Positions 20,035-31,735 of a DNA stretch of 35,318 nucleotides are shown here, piece after piece (position 1 is the first letter of the stretch; the number at the start of each line of letters is the position of its first letter). Origin of the DNA: Nemertoderma westbladi. Taxonomy: Eukaryota > Xenacoelomorpha > Nemertodermatida > Nemertodermatidae. The translations under genes and the position numbers were made by a program. The notes beneath the pieces are model-generated. The model made no database searches. It was not told the origin of the DNA and saw nothing but the letters and a program-made list of their open reading frames with translations. The stretch is from assembly GCA_032718475.1 (NCBI GenBank), contig JAUCBJ010002371.1:1-35318 (forward strand). Reading direction: 5' to 3'.

Positions 20035-20042
20035 ACTCTACT

Positions 20043-20639
20043 GGACGGAAAAGCCAACCAATTACCAAGGTTAAGGCTGAATAACCAGCCGATCGCCTCA
20101 ATGGTTGGAAGGCCCACTATGAAAAGCTCCTCAATAATGACAGGGTATTGCCTGATAACTTTATAGAAGTAAAAGTGTCTCATTGATCTCGATTGCTACA
20201 AAGCTATACAATAGAATTATACTAAATAGGATCAGGGATCCCATTGAGAGACTGTTACGTTGAGAACCAAAATGGGTTCCGTAAAGGTCGTGGGGGACCA
20301 TGGAGCCCATTTTAGCACTTAGAAGGATAATTGAAGAATTATCAAAAAAGAAAGACAGGCATCTGGCTGTTATCTTTGTTGACTTCTTCAAGGCCTTTGA
20401 CTCAGTCTTTCGCTCACGTATGTTCAGCATACTTTCATTATATGGGATTCCTGATGAAATTATTGCAGCAATCAGATCAGTATACGATGGTTCGACAACA
20501 TTTGTGTCTACTGTTGATGGTGACACAGAACCATTTGAAGTGTTATGGGGCGTCCTCCAGGGAGACACACTTGCACCATTCTGATAATGGAATAATTGTG
20601 GTTGACTATGTTCTACGCATGTCTTTAGATCATCATAAT
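20043..20639 (+). pseudogene. RTE reverse transcriptase fragment
   Basis: After the nested insertion the + strand frame resumes with LLDGKSQPITKVKAE and ADRLNGWKAHYEKLLNN. A deletion removes the segment before SLISIATKLYNRIILNRIRD, and several frameshifts follow. The intact stretch 20300-20584 has EPILALRRIIEELSKK, HLAVIFVDFFKAFDSVF (motif A) and GVLQGDTLAPF (motif B). It then shifts into VVDYVLRMSLDHHN, where the next insertion begins. No function is expected. Confidence 0.8.
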
Positions 20640-21148
20640 TACGCTGTGCCTATGAAGTTAAATCTAAACTAAACATTATTTATTTGTTTTTATGGACGAC
20701 TGACATTTTTTAATTAATTACTTTCAATTTTAAATTTAATTTTAACTTAAGTACTGGATGTATACACGATTGTTTTTAACATCAATATATTTTAAATCTT
20801 AAAAAGTCCACCATAACAGTTGTTTTTACGGTTTTTTTACTTTTAATTTTAATTCATTATCACTGCCATTATATTCTATTCTGCCATTAATTACTTTTTA
20901 ACTTAACCCGCACTGGAATGCTTGCGATGATCGTTTTTTATTGTTTGTTTTTTACTATATTTTATGATGTTTTTATTGTTGGTTTTTAATTACTACATTA
21001 ATTTAGTTGATTTTTATTTCATAACTATTGGTATTGCAGTCACGAACTATTAATTACTGTGTACTATGTGTTGTCAGCGCCTTAGAGTACGTATATGATG
21101 TAAATTTGGCGCTATATAAATAAATATATATATATTATTATTATTATT
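20640..21148 (+). mobile_element. Inserted 3' end of a different non-LTR element or SINE
   Basis: About 510 bp of AT-rich non-coding DNA splits the RTE exactly between codons for HHN and the following D (compare 19971-20000 on the minus strand). It ends with TTGGCGCTATATAAATAAA and a TAT/ATT microsatellite, a common 3' end of LINEs and their SINEs in aquatic animals. ATAAT occurs at both borders (20635-20639, 21149-21153) and may be the target-site duplication, though it merges with the tail. Confidence 0.65.
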
Positions 21149-21488
21149 ATAATGATGTTGGGGTGATGATAACTCCACCTACTGGCTCCAGAAGTCGAGG
21201 AAATCCTGCCTTTGTCCTAAGTTAGCCTTTGCAGGACATTGCTTTCGCCGTGAGGACCAGCCAGTGCATAATCTTGTACGTTTGCAGCCTCATGGAGTGA
21301 ATAAGCACGGTAGACAGCCCATGACTTTCTTGAGACGCATCTTAATGTACACTGGCCTTGAAGATGCGCATGATCTAGCAAATGTCATGGGTGATAGGGA
21401 GTTGTGGCGGCGCAATTTTCTCGACAAGCCGGCACAGCATTCTTAAAAATGCAGTTACAATGCAGCATGCCGATCCTAGTAGTAGCAG

Positions 21489-21853
21489 AGAAGTATATTA
21501 ATTGCCAAATTTATTACTCTCTCACTCTATCTCGTAATCAAATATTAACTGTTAGTTTGTATAATGTGCTGAATAGCTCTTCCCAGGTGAATCCTATGGG
21601 AATATCTATAAGGTTACTATTCACTGCTATGTTAGGTGGGAGGCCAGCTGATTGAATTGTAAGCACTGGGCCGTTCAAATATTTTATAGGTTGATGATAA
21701 TGAATGGGGAGGGACCCAACTAGACTACGTTTGTTTATGGACGGTCTCCTTTATGGACGGAACCTACAGCACACGCGTATCATAACGGTTCTTTATTTTT
21801 CTCATGTAATTTTGTTGTTCCTATTGTTTATGGTTTTAGTGCCGCTGTTTTAG
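21489..21853. other. No gene seen; intron 3' end before exon 2
   Basis: The sequence becomes T-rich from 21780 and ends in TATGGTTTTAGTGCCGCTGTTTTAG, which offers two possible splice acceptors, the second giving the correct phase. A GTTTATGGACGG/CTTTATGGACGG near-duplicate is at about 21728-21760. Confidence 0.45.
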
Positions 21854-22056
21854 GTGGCGTTTTTTCCGACTCTCCATCAACTGGCCGCCGATAAAAATAC
21901 GAAACCGATGGGTCACCATGGTGATGTGTCGGCGTGCAAGGCCTGTTCCGAGTTCCTGAATAACCAATGGATTCGATTCCAGCAGGAGAAAACCCCCATA
22001 CACAACCGCAGGTACAAGTTACCAGTGACCATAGGGCAGCAGCAGAAGCACTCTAG
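21854..22056 (+). CDS. Exon 2 of the candidate Cys-rich protein
   Basis: The exon has 203 bases, entering in phase 0 after CTGTTTTAG and leaving in phase 2 at the near-consensus donor TCTAG|GTAAGT. It encodes VAFFPTLHQLAAD, then GDVSACKACSEFLNNQWIRF and KTPIHNRRYKLPV. The second Cys pair is at codons 28 and 31 (21935-21946). The ACxxCxxFLxxQW block followed by KTPxxxRxYxLP pairs with the CYIC block of exon 1 to form one Cys4 domain. Reading through the donor gives an immediate TAA. The phase fits both neighbours. The family name is not known to me; nuclear or chromatin-associated would be a guess from the zinc-binding look and is not supported further. Confidence 0.6.
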
Positions 22057-22126
22057 GTAAGTCAAGATATACTAGAAAAATTCAAATTCCCTCTCCATGC
22101 CAAATTGTTTCTGATTAGGGGAGGGG

Positions 22127-22215
22127 TGTGCCGGATATCCGGCCGACCCGGAATTCCGGCCGGATTTTGACAAAAAATATCCGGCTCCGGCCGGATTTCA
22201 ATTCTTTGTCCGGAT
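22127..22215. repeat. Dense cluster of CCGG palindromes
   Basis: CCGGATATCCGG, CCGGAATTCCGG and CCGGCCGG occur within 90 bp, about nine CCGG words in total, separated by an A-rich gap. It lies 70 bases into the intron after exon 2. It may be the end of a mobile element or a hairpin-rich repeat; no family is recognised. Confidence 0.6.
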
Positions 22216-22751
22216 TTCCATTTCAGCGAATTGTTGACAAAATTTAGAATTAATGTAAATTTTCGAAAAAAACATCAAAATATATTTTCTTTTAAATTCA
22301 AACAAATTTAAACATAAACAAATGCAATATATAATCAGGATGTCATCAGGATGAAGCCATGGTAGTGGCACGGTGTTAGGGTTAAGCCACAACACAATAA
22401 AATAAATGTTAAGCCGAAAAATACGGGAAGGTATAAAACGCACATACATAGCACATTGTAATAATTAATTATTAAAATTGAGATAATATAAATAAGCAAT
22501 TGTCTCAGCCAGCTCGCAAGCGTTGATGTTATTTATGTCTATAGGTATTGTTATCGTGAATGACCAGTTTATATATTCGACGACGGGCAATTTAGAAACT
22601 CTAATTCCAATTTAACTCAGAGTACGAAAAAACTACAGCTATTATTACTTCATTCTATTTTTCAAATTTGCACTTTTTTATTTCATTTCATTTTCATATT
22701 TAACATTTAACAATATCAAATCAATCCATTATATCAAATCGGCCTTGGATT
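22216..22751. other. No gene seen
   Basis: AT-rich intronic DNA. The last 80 bases carry TTTCATTTCATTTTCAT and AATATCAAATCAATCC-like low complexity before the satellite begins. Confidence 0.45.
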
Positions 22752-25700
22752 ATGGTGAGTATGGTATGGGATGTATGGTACAAGGTATGGTATAGGTATG
22801 GGATGTATGATACAAGGTGTGGTATAGGTATGGGATGTATGATACAAGGTATGGGATGTATGGTACAAGGTATGGTATAGGTATGGGATGTATGCTACAA
22901 GGTATGGTATATGTATGGGATGTATGATACAAGGTATGGTATAGGTATGGGATGTATGATACAAGGTATGGGATGTATGGTACAAGGTATGGTATAGGTA
23001 TGGGATGTATGCTACAAGGTATGGTATATGTATGGGATGTATGATACAAGGTATGGTATAGGTATGGGATGTATGATACAAGGTATGGGATGTATGGTAC
23101 AAGGTATGGTATAGGTATGGGATGTATGATACAAGGTATGGTATAGGTATGGGATGTATGATACAAGGTATGGGATGTATGGTACAAGGTATGGTATAGG
23201 TATGGGATGTATGCTACAAGGTATGGTATATGTATGGGATGTATGGTACAAGGTATGGTATAGGTATGGGATGTATGGTACAAGGTATGGTATAGGTATG
23301 GGATGTATGGTACAAGGTATGGTATAGGTATGGGATGTATGGTACAAAGTATGGTATAGGTATGGGATGTATGGTACAAGGTATGGTATAGGTATGGGAT
23401 GTATGGTACAAGGTATGGTATAGGTATGGGATGTATGATACAAGGTATGGTATAGGTATGGGATGTATGATACAAGGTATGGGATGTATGGTACAAGGTA
23501 TGGTATAGGTATGGGATGTATGGTACAAGGTATGGTATATGTATGGGATGTATGGTACAAGGTATGGTATAGGTATGGGATGTATGGTACAAGGTATGGG
23601 ATGTATGATACAAGGTATGGGATGTATGATACAAGGTATGGTATAGGTATGGGATGTATGGTACAAAGTATGGTATAGGTATGGGATGTATGGTACAAGG
23701 TATGGTATAGGTATGGGATGTATGATACAAGGTATGGTATAGGTATGGGATGTATGTTACAAGGTATGGGATGTATGGTACAAGGTATGGTATAGGTATG
23801 GGATGTATGCTACAAGGTATGGTATATGTATGGGATGTATGATACAAGGTATGGTATAGGTATGGGATGTATGGTACAAGGTATGGTATAGGTATGGGAT
23901 GTATGGTACAAGGTATGGTATAGGTATGGGATGTATGGTACAAGGTATGGTATAGGTATGGGATGTATGGTACAAGGTATGGTATAGGTATGGGATGTAT
24001 GATACAAGGTATGGTATAGGTATGGGATGTATGGTACAAGGTATGGGATGTATGGTACAAGGTATGGGATGTATGGTACAAGGTATGGGATGTATGGTAC
24101 AAGGTATGGGATGTATGATACAAGGTATGGGATGTATGGTACAAGGTATGGTATAGGTATGGGATGTATGATACAAGTTATGGGATGTATGATACAAGGT
24201 ATGGGATGTATGGTACAAGGTATGGGATGTATGGTACAAGGTATGGTATAGGTATGGGATGTATGATACAAGGTATGGTATAGGTATGGGATGTATGGTA
24301 CAAGGTATGGTATAGGTATGGGATGTATGCTACAAGGTATGGTATATGTATGGGATGTATGATACAAGGTATGGTATAGGTATGGGATGTATGATACAAG
24401 GTATGGGATGTATGGTACAAGGTATGGTATAGGTATGGGATGTATGCTACAAGGTATGGTATATGTATGGGATGTATGATACAAGGTATGGTATAGGTAT
24501 GGGATGTATGATACAAGGTATGGGATGTATGGTACAAGGTATGGTATAGGTATGGGATGTATGATACAAGGTATGGTATAGGTATGGGATGTATGATACA
24601 AGGTATGGGATGTATGGTACAAGGTATGGTATAGGTATGGGATGTATGCTACAAGGTATGGTATATGTATGGGATGTATGGTACAAGGTATGGTATAGGT
24701 ATGGGATGTATGGTACAAGGTATGGTATAGGTATGGGATGTATGGTACAAGGTATGGTATAGGTATGGGATGTATGGTACAAAGTATGGTATAGGTATGG
24801 GATGTATGGTACAAGGTATGGTATAGGTATGGGATGTATGGTACAAGGTATGGTATAGGTATGGGATGTATGATACAAGGTATGGTATAGGTATGGGATG
24901 TATGATACAAGGTATGGGATGTATGGTACAAGGTATGGTATAGGTATGGGATGTATGGTACAAGGTATGGTATATGTATGGGATGTATGGTACAAGGTAT
25001 GGTATAGGTATGGGATGTATGGTACAAGGTATGGGATGTATGATACAAGGTATGGGATGTATGATACAAGGTATGGTATAGGTATGGGATGTATGGTACA
25101 AAGTATGGTATAGGTATGGGATGTATGGTACAAGGTATGGTATAGGTATGGGATGTATGGTACAAGGTATGGTATAGGTATGGGATGTATGATACAAGGT
25201 ATGGGATGTATGGTACAAGGTATGGTATAGGTATGGGATGTGTGGTACAAGGTATGGGATGTATGATACAAGGTATGGGATGTATGATACAAGGTATGGG
25301 ATGTATGATACAAGGTATGGGATGTATGATACAAGGTATGGTATAGGTATGGGATGTATGGTACAAAGTATGGTATAGGTATGGGATGTATGGTACAAGG
25401 TATGGTATAGGTATGGGATGTATGGTACAAGGTATGGTATAGGTATGGGATGTATGATACAAGGTATGGGATGTATGGTACAAGGTATGGTATAGGTATG
25501 GGATGTATGGTACAAGGTATGGGATGAATGGTACAAGGTATGGGATGTATGGTACAAGGTATGGGATGTATGGTACAAGGTATGGGATGTATGATACAAG
25601 GTATGGGATGTATGATACAAGGTATGGTATAGGTATGGGATGTATGGTACAAAGTATGGTATAGGTATGGGATGTATGATACAAGGTATGGTATAGGTAT

Positions 25701-28700
25701 GGGATGTATGATACAAGGTATGGGATGTATGGTACAAGGTATGGTATAGGTATGGGATGTATGGTACAAGGTATGGGATGAATGGTACAAGGTATGGGAT
25801 GTATGGTACAAGGTATGGGATGTATGGTACAAGGTATGGGATGTATGATACAAGGTATGGGATGTATGATACAAGGTATGGTATAGGTATGGGATGTATG
25901 GTACAAAGTATGGTATAGGTATGGGATGTATGGTACAAGGTATGGTATAGGTATGGGATGTATGGTACAAGGTATGGTATAGGTATGGGATGTATGATAC
26001 AAGGTATGGTATAGGTATGGGATGTATGTTACAAGGTATGGGATGTATGGTACAAGGTATGGTATAGGTATGGGATGTATGCTACAAGGTATGGTATATG
26101 TATGGGATGTATGATACAAGGTATGGTATAGGTATGGGATGTATGGTACAAGGTATGGTATAGGTATGGGATGTATGGTACAAGGTATGGTATAGGTATG
26201 GGATGTATGGTACAAGGTATGGTATAGGTATGGGATGTATGGTACAAGGTATGGTATAGGTATGGGATGTATGATACAAGGTATGGTATAGGTATGGGAT
26301 GTATGGTACAAGGTATGGGATGTATGGTACAAGGTATGGGATGTATGGTACAAGGTATGGGATGTATGGTACAAGGTATGGGATGTATGATACAAGGTAT
26401 GGGATGTATGGTACAAGGTATGGTATAGGTATGGGATGTATGATACAAGGTATGGGATGTATGATACAAGGTATGGGATGTATGGTACAAGGTATGGGAT
26501 GTATGGTACAAGGTATGGTATAGGTATGGGATGTATGATACAAGGTATGGTATAGGTATGGGATGTATGATACAAGGTATGGGATGTATGATACAAGGTA
26601 TGGGATGTATGGTACAAGGTATGGTATAGGTATGGGATGTATGATACAAGGTATGGGATGTATGGTACAAGGTATGGTATAGGTATGGGATGTATGATAC
26701 AAGGTATGGTATAGGTATGGGATGTATGATACAAGGTATGGGATGTATGATACAAGGTATGGGATGTATGGTACAAGGTATGGTATAGGTATGGGATGTA
26801 TGATACAAGGTATGGGATGTATGGTACAAGGTATGGTATAGGTATGGGATGTATGGTACAAGGTATGGGATGTATGATACAAGGTATGGGATGTATGGTA
26901 CAAGGTATGGTATAGGTATGGGATGTATGATACAAGGTATGGTATAGGTATGGGATGTATGGTACAAGGTATGGGATGTATGGTACAAGGTATGGTATAG
27001 GTATGGGATGTATGATACAAGGTATGGGATGTATGGTACAAGGTATGGGATGTATGGTACAAGGTATGGTATAGGTATGGGATGTATGATACAAGGTATG
27101 GGATGTATGGTACAAGGTATGGTATAGGTATGGGATGTATGATACAAGGTATGGGATGTATGGTACAAGGTATGGGATGTATGGTACAAGGTATGGTATA
27201 GGTATGGGATGTATGATACAAGGTATGGGATGTATGGTACAAGGTATGTGTATCAAGGTATGGGATGTATGGTACAAGGTATGGTATAGGTATGGGATGT
27301 ATGGTACAAGGTATGGGATGTATGGTACAAGGTATGGTATAGGTATGGGATGTATGATACAAGGTATGGGATGTATGGTACAAGGTATGGGATGTATGGT
27401 ACAAGGTATGGTATAGGTATGGGATGTATGATACAAGGTATGGGATGTATGGTACAAGGTATGGGATGTATGGTACAAGGTATGGTATAGGTATGGGATG
27501 TATGATACAAGGTATGGGATGTATGGTACAAGGTATGGTATAGGTATGGGATGTATGATACAAGGTATGGTATAGGTATGGGATGTATGATACAAGGTAT
27601 GGGATGTATGATACAAGGTATGGGATGTATGGTACAAGGTATGGTATAGGTATGGGATGTATGATACAAGGTATGGGATGTATGGTACAAGGTATGGGAT
27701 GTATGGTACAAGGTATGGTATAGGTATGGGATGTATGATACAAGGTATGGGATGTATGATACAAGGTATGGGATGTATGGTACAAGGTATGGTATAGGTA
27801 TGGGATGTATGATACAAGGTATGGGATGTATGTACAAGGTATGGGATGTATGGTACAAGGTATGGTATAGGTATGGGATGTATGATACAAGGTATGGGAT
27901 GTATGGTACAAGGTATGGTATAGGTATGGGATGTATGATACAAGGTATGGTATAGGTATGGGATGTATGATACAAGGTATGGGATGTATGATACAAGGTA
28001 TGGGATGTATGGTACAAGGTATGGTATAGGTATGGGATGTATGATACAAGGTATGGGATGTATGGTACAAGGTATGGTATAGGTATGGGATGTATGATAC
28101 AAGGTATGGTATAGGTATGGGATGTATGGTACAAGGTATGGGATGTATGGTACAAGGTATGGGATGTATGATACAAGGTATGGGATGTATGATACAAGGT
28201 ATGGTATAGGTATGGGATGTATGATACAAGGTATGGTATAGGTATGGGATGTATGGTACAAGGTATGGTATAGGTATGGGATGTATGGTACAAGGTATGG
28301 TATAGGTATGGGATGTATGGTACAAGGTATGGTATAGGTATGGGATGTATGATACAAGGTATGGGATGTATGGTACAAGGTATGGTATAGGTATGGGATG
28401 TATGATACAAGGTATGGTATAGGTATGGGATGTATGAGTACAAGGTATGGGATGTATGGTACAAGGTATGGTATAGGTATGGGATGTATGGTACAAGGTA
28501 TGGGATGTATGGTACAAGGTATGGGATGTATGGTACAAGGTATGGGATGTATGGTACAAGGTATGGGATGTATGATACAAGGTATGGGATGTATGATACA
28601 AGGTATGGTATAGGTATGGGATGTATGGTACAAGGTATGGTATAGGTATGGGATGTATGATACAAGGTATGGTATAGGTATGGGATGTATGATACAAGGT

Positions 28701-31700
28701 ATGGTATAGGTATGGGATGTATGATACAAGGTATGGGATGTATGGTACAAGGTATGGTATAGGTATGGGATGTATGGTACAAGGTATGGTATAGGTATGG
28801 GATGTATGGTACAAGGTATGGGATGTATGATACAAGGTATGGGATGTATGATACAAGGTATGGGATGTATGGTACAAGGTATGGTATAGGTATGGGATGT
28901 ATGGTACAAGGTATGGTATAGGTATGGGATGTATGATACAAGGTATGGGATGTATGGTACAAGGTATGGTATAGGTATGGGATGTATGGTACAAGGTATG
29001 GTATAGGTATGGGATGTATGGTACAAGGTATGGGTGTAGTCAAGGTATGGGATGTATGATACAAGGTATGGGATGTATGATACAAGGTATGGGATGTATG
29101 GTACAAGGTATGGTATAGGTATGGGATGTATGGTACAAGGTATGGTATAGGTATGGGATGTATGGTACAAGGTATGGGATGTATGATACAAGGTATGGGA
29201 TGTATGGTACAAGGTATGGATAGGTATGGGATGTATGGTACAAGGTATGGTATAGGTATGGGATGTATGGTACAAGGTATGGTATAGGTATGGGATGTAT
29301 GATACAAGGTATGGGATGTATGGTACAAGGTATGGTATAGGTATGGGATGTATGGTACAAGGTATGGTATAGGTATGGGATGTATGGTACAAGGTATGGG
29401 ATGTATGATACAAGGTATGGGATGTATGATACAAGGTATGGTATAGGTATGGGATGTATGATACAAGGTATGGGATGTATGGTACAAGGTATGGTATAGG
29501 TATGGGATGTATGGTACAAGGTATGGTATGATACAAGGTATGGGATGTATGATACAAGGTATGGGATGTATGATACAAGGTATGGGATGTATGGTACAAG
29601 GTATGGTATAGGTATGGGATGTATGGTACAAGGTATGGTATAGGTATGGGATGTATGGTACAAGGTATGGGATGTATGATACAAGGTATGGGATGTATGG
29701 TACAAGGTATGGGATAGGTATGGGATGTATGGTACTAAGGTATGGGATGTATGGTACAAGGTATGGTATAGGTATGGGATGTATGATACAAGGTATGGGA
29801 TGTATGGTACAAGGTATGGTATAGGTATGGGATGTATGGTACAAGGTATGGTATAGGTATGGGATGTATGGTACAAGGTATGGGATGTATGATACAAGGT
29901 ATGGGATGTATGATACAAGGTATGGTATAGGTATGGGATGTATGATACAAGGTATGGGATGTATGGTACAAGGTATGGTATAGGTATGGGATGTATGGTA
30001 CAAGGTATGGTATAGGTATGGGATGTATGGTACAAGGTATGGGATGTATGATACAAGGTATGGGATGTATGATACAAGGTATGGTATAGGTATGGGATGT
30101 ATGATACAAGGTATGGGATGTAGGGTACAAGGTATGGTATAGGTATGGGATGTATGGTACAAGGTATGGTATAGGTATGGGATGTATGATACAAGGTATG
30201 GTATGGGTATGGGATGTATGATACAAGGTATGGGATGTATGTTACAAGGTATGGTATAGGTATGGGATGTCTGGTACAAGGTATGGTATAGGTATGGGAT
30301 GTATGCTACAAGGTATGGTATATGTATGGGATGTATGGTACAAGGTATGGTATAGGTATGGGATGTATGATACAAGGTATGGGATGTATGGTACAAGGTA
30401 TGGTATATGTATGGGATGTATGGTACAAGGTATGGTATAGGTATGGGATGTATGGTACAAGGTATGATATAGGTATGGGATGTATGGTACAAGGTATGGT
30501 ATAGGTATGGGATGTATGCTACAAGGTATGATACAAGGTATGGGGTGTCTGGTACAAGGTATGGTATAGGTATGGGATGTATGCTACAAGGTATGGTATA
30601 TGTATGGGATGTATGGTACAAGGTATGGTATAGGTATGGGATGTATGATACAAGGTATGGGATGTATGGTACAAGGTATGGTATAGGTATGGGATGTATG
30701 CTACAAGGTATGGTATATGTATGGGATGTATGATACAAGGTATGGGATGTATGGTACAAGGTATGGTATAGGTATGGGATGTATGCTACAAGGTATGGTA
30801 TATGTATGGGATGTATGCTACAAGGTATGGTATATGTATGGGATGTATGATACAAGGTATGGTATAGGTATGGGATGTATGATACAAGGTATGGTATAGG
30901 TATGGGATGTATGATACAAGGTATGGTATAGGTATGGGATGTATGATACAAGGTATGGGATGTATGGTACAAGGTATGGTATAGGTATGGGATGTATGCT
31001 ACAAGGTATGGTATATGTATGGGATGTATGGTACAAGGTATGGTATAGGTATGGGATGTATGATACAAGGTATGGGATGTATGGTACAAGGTATGGTATA
31101 GGTATGGGATGTATGCTACAAGGTATGGTATATGTATGGGATGTATGCTACAAGGTATGGGATGTATGGTACAAGGTATGGGATGTATGGTACAAGGTAT
31201 GGGATGTATGGTACAAGGTATGGTATAGGTATGGGATGTATGATACAAGGTATGGTATAGGTATGGGATGTATGGTACAAGGTATGGTATAGGTATGGGA
31301 TGTATGGTACAAGGTATGGTATAGGTATGGGATGTATGGTACAAGGTATGGTATAGGTATGGGATGTATGATACGGATGGTTAGGTATGGGTGTATGTAC
31401 AAGGTATGGGATGTATGGTACAAGGTATGGTATAGGTATGGGATGTATGCTACAAGGTATGGTATAGGTATGGGATGTATGATACAAGGTATGGGATGTA
31501 TGGTACAAGGTATGGTATAGGTATGGGATGTATGCTACAAGGTATGGTATATGTATGGGATGTATGGTACAAGGTATGGTATAGGTATGGGATGTATGAT
31601 ACAAGGTATGGGATGTATGGTACAAGGTATGGTATAGGTATGGGATGTATGCTACAAGGTATGGTATATGTATGGGATGTATGGTACAAGGTATGGTATA

Positions 31701-31735
31701 GGTATGGGATGTATGGTACAAGGTATGGTATAGGT
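22752..31735 (+). repeat. 9-kb satellite of interspersed 21-bp and 32-bp units
   Basis: The 21-bp unit is GGTATGGGATGTATG followed by NTACAA. The 32-bp unit has an extra GGTATGGTATA in front. N is mostly G or A, sometimes C or T. The 21-bp unit has eight G and one C on the + strand, so the whole array is strongly G-skewed. The minus strand contains no stop trinucleotide in any unit, hence frames up to about 1,900 codons that read as HTSHTLYHTSHTYTIP-type repeats; these are not genes. Longer blocks are duplicated inside the array at offsets of about 254, 1435 and 2272 bp. A few irregular joints interrupt it (near 27245, 29035, 29525, 31375). It lies within intron 2 of the candidate gene. Confidence 0.95.

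Larger units (their letters stand above)
18704..21488 (+). mobile_element. Decayed RTE-like LINE, broken by two insertions
   Basis: The + strand pieces are 18704-19078 (linker with RKRAPWTDHKIKKCRNDLYK and AWKWIN), 20043-20639 (GKSQPITKVKAE, ADRLNGWKAHYEKLLNN, SLISIATKLYNRII, RT motifs) and 21149-21488 (MITPPTGSRSRGNP, RFAGHCFRREDQPVHNL, LEDAHDLANVMGDRELWRRNF, then CCGGCACAGCATTCTTAA and a short TAGTAG tail). Frameshifts and internal deletions are frequent. The break at 19079-20034 is a nested antisense copy; the break at 20640-21148 is another retroelement 3' end. Confidence 0.8.

Noticed and set aside
22750-31344. Very long minus-strand open frames (up to 1,929 codons) reading as YHTSHTLYHTSHT-type repeats
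   Set aside because: The satellite unit contains no stop trinucleotide on that strand, so all three frames are open by composition. The 32-bp units shift the frame and nothing keeps one frame preferred.
22752-31735. CRISPR-like array
   Set aside because: The units are contiguous with no unique spacers, and the setting is eukaryotic.
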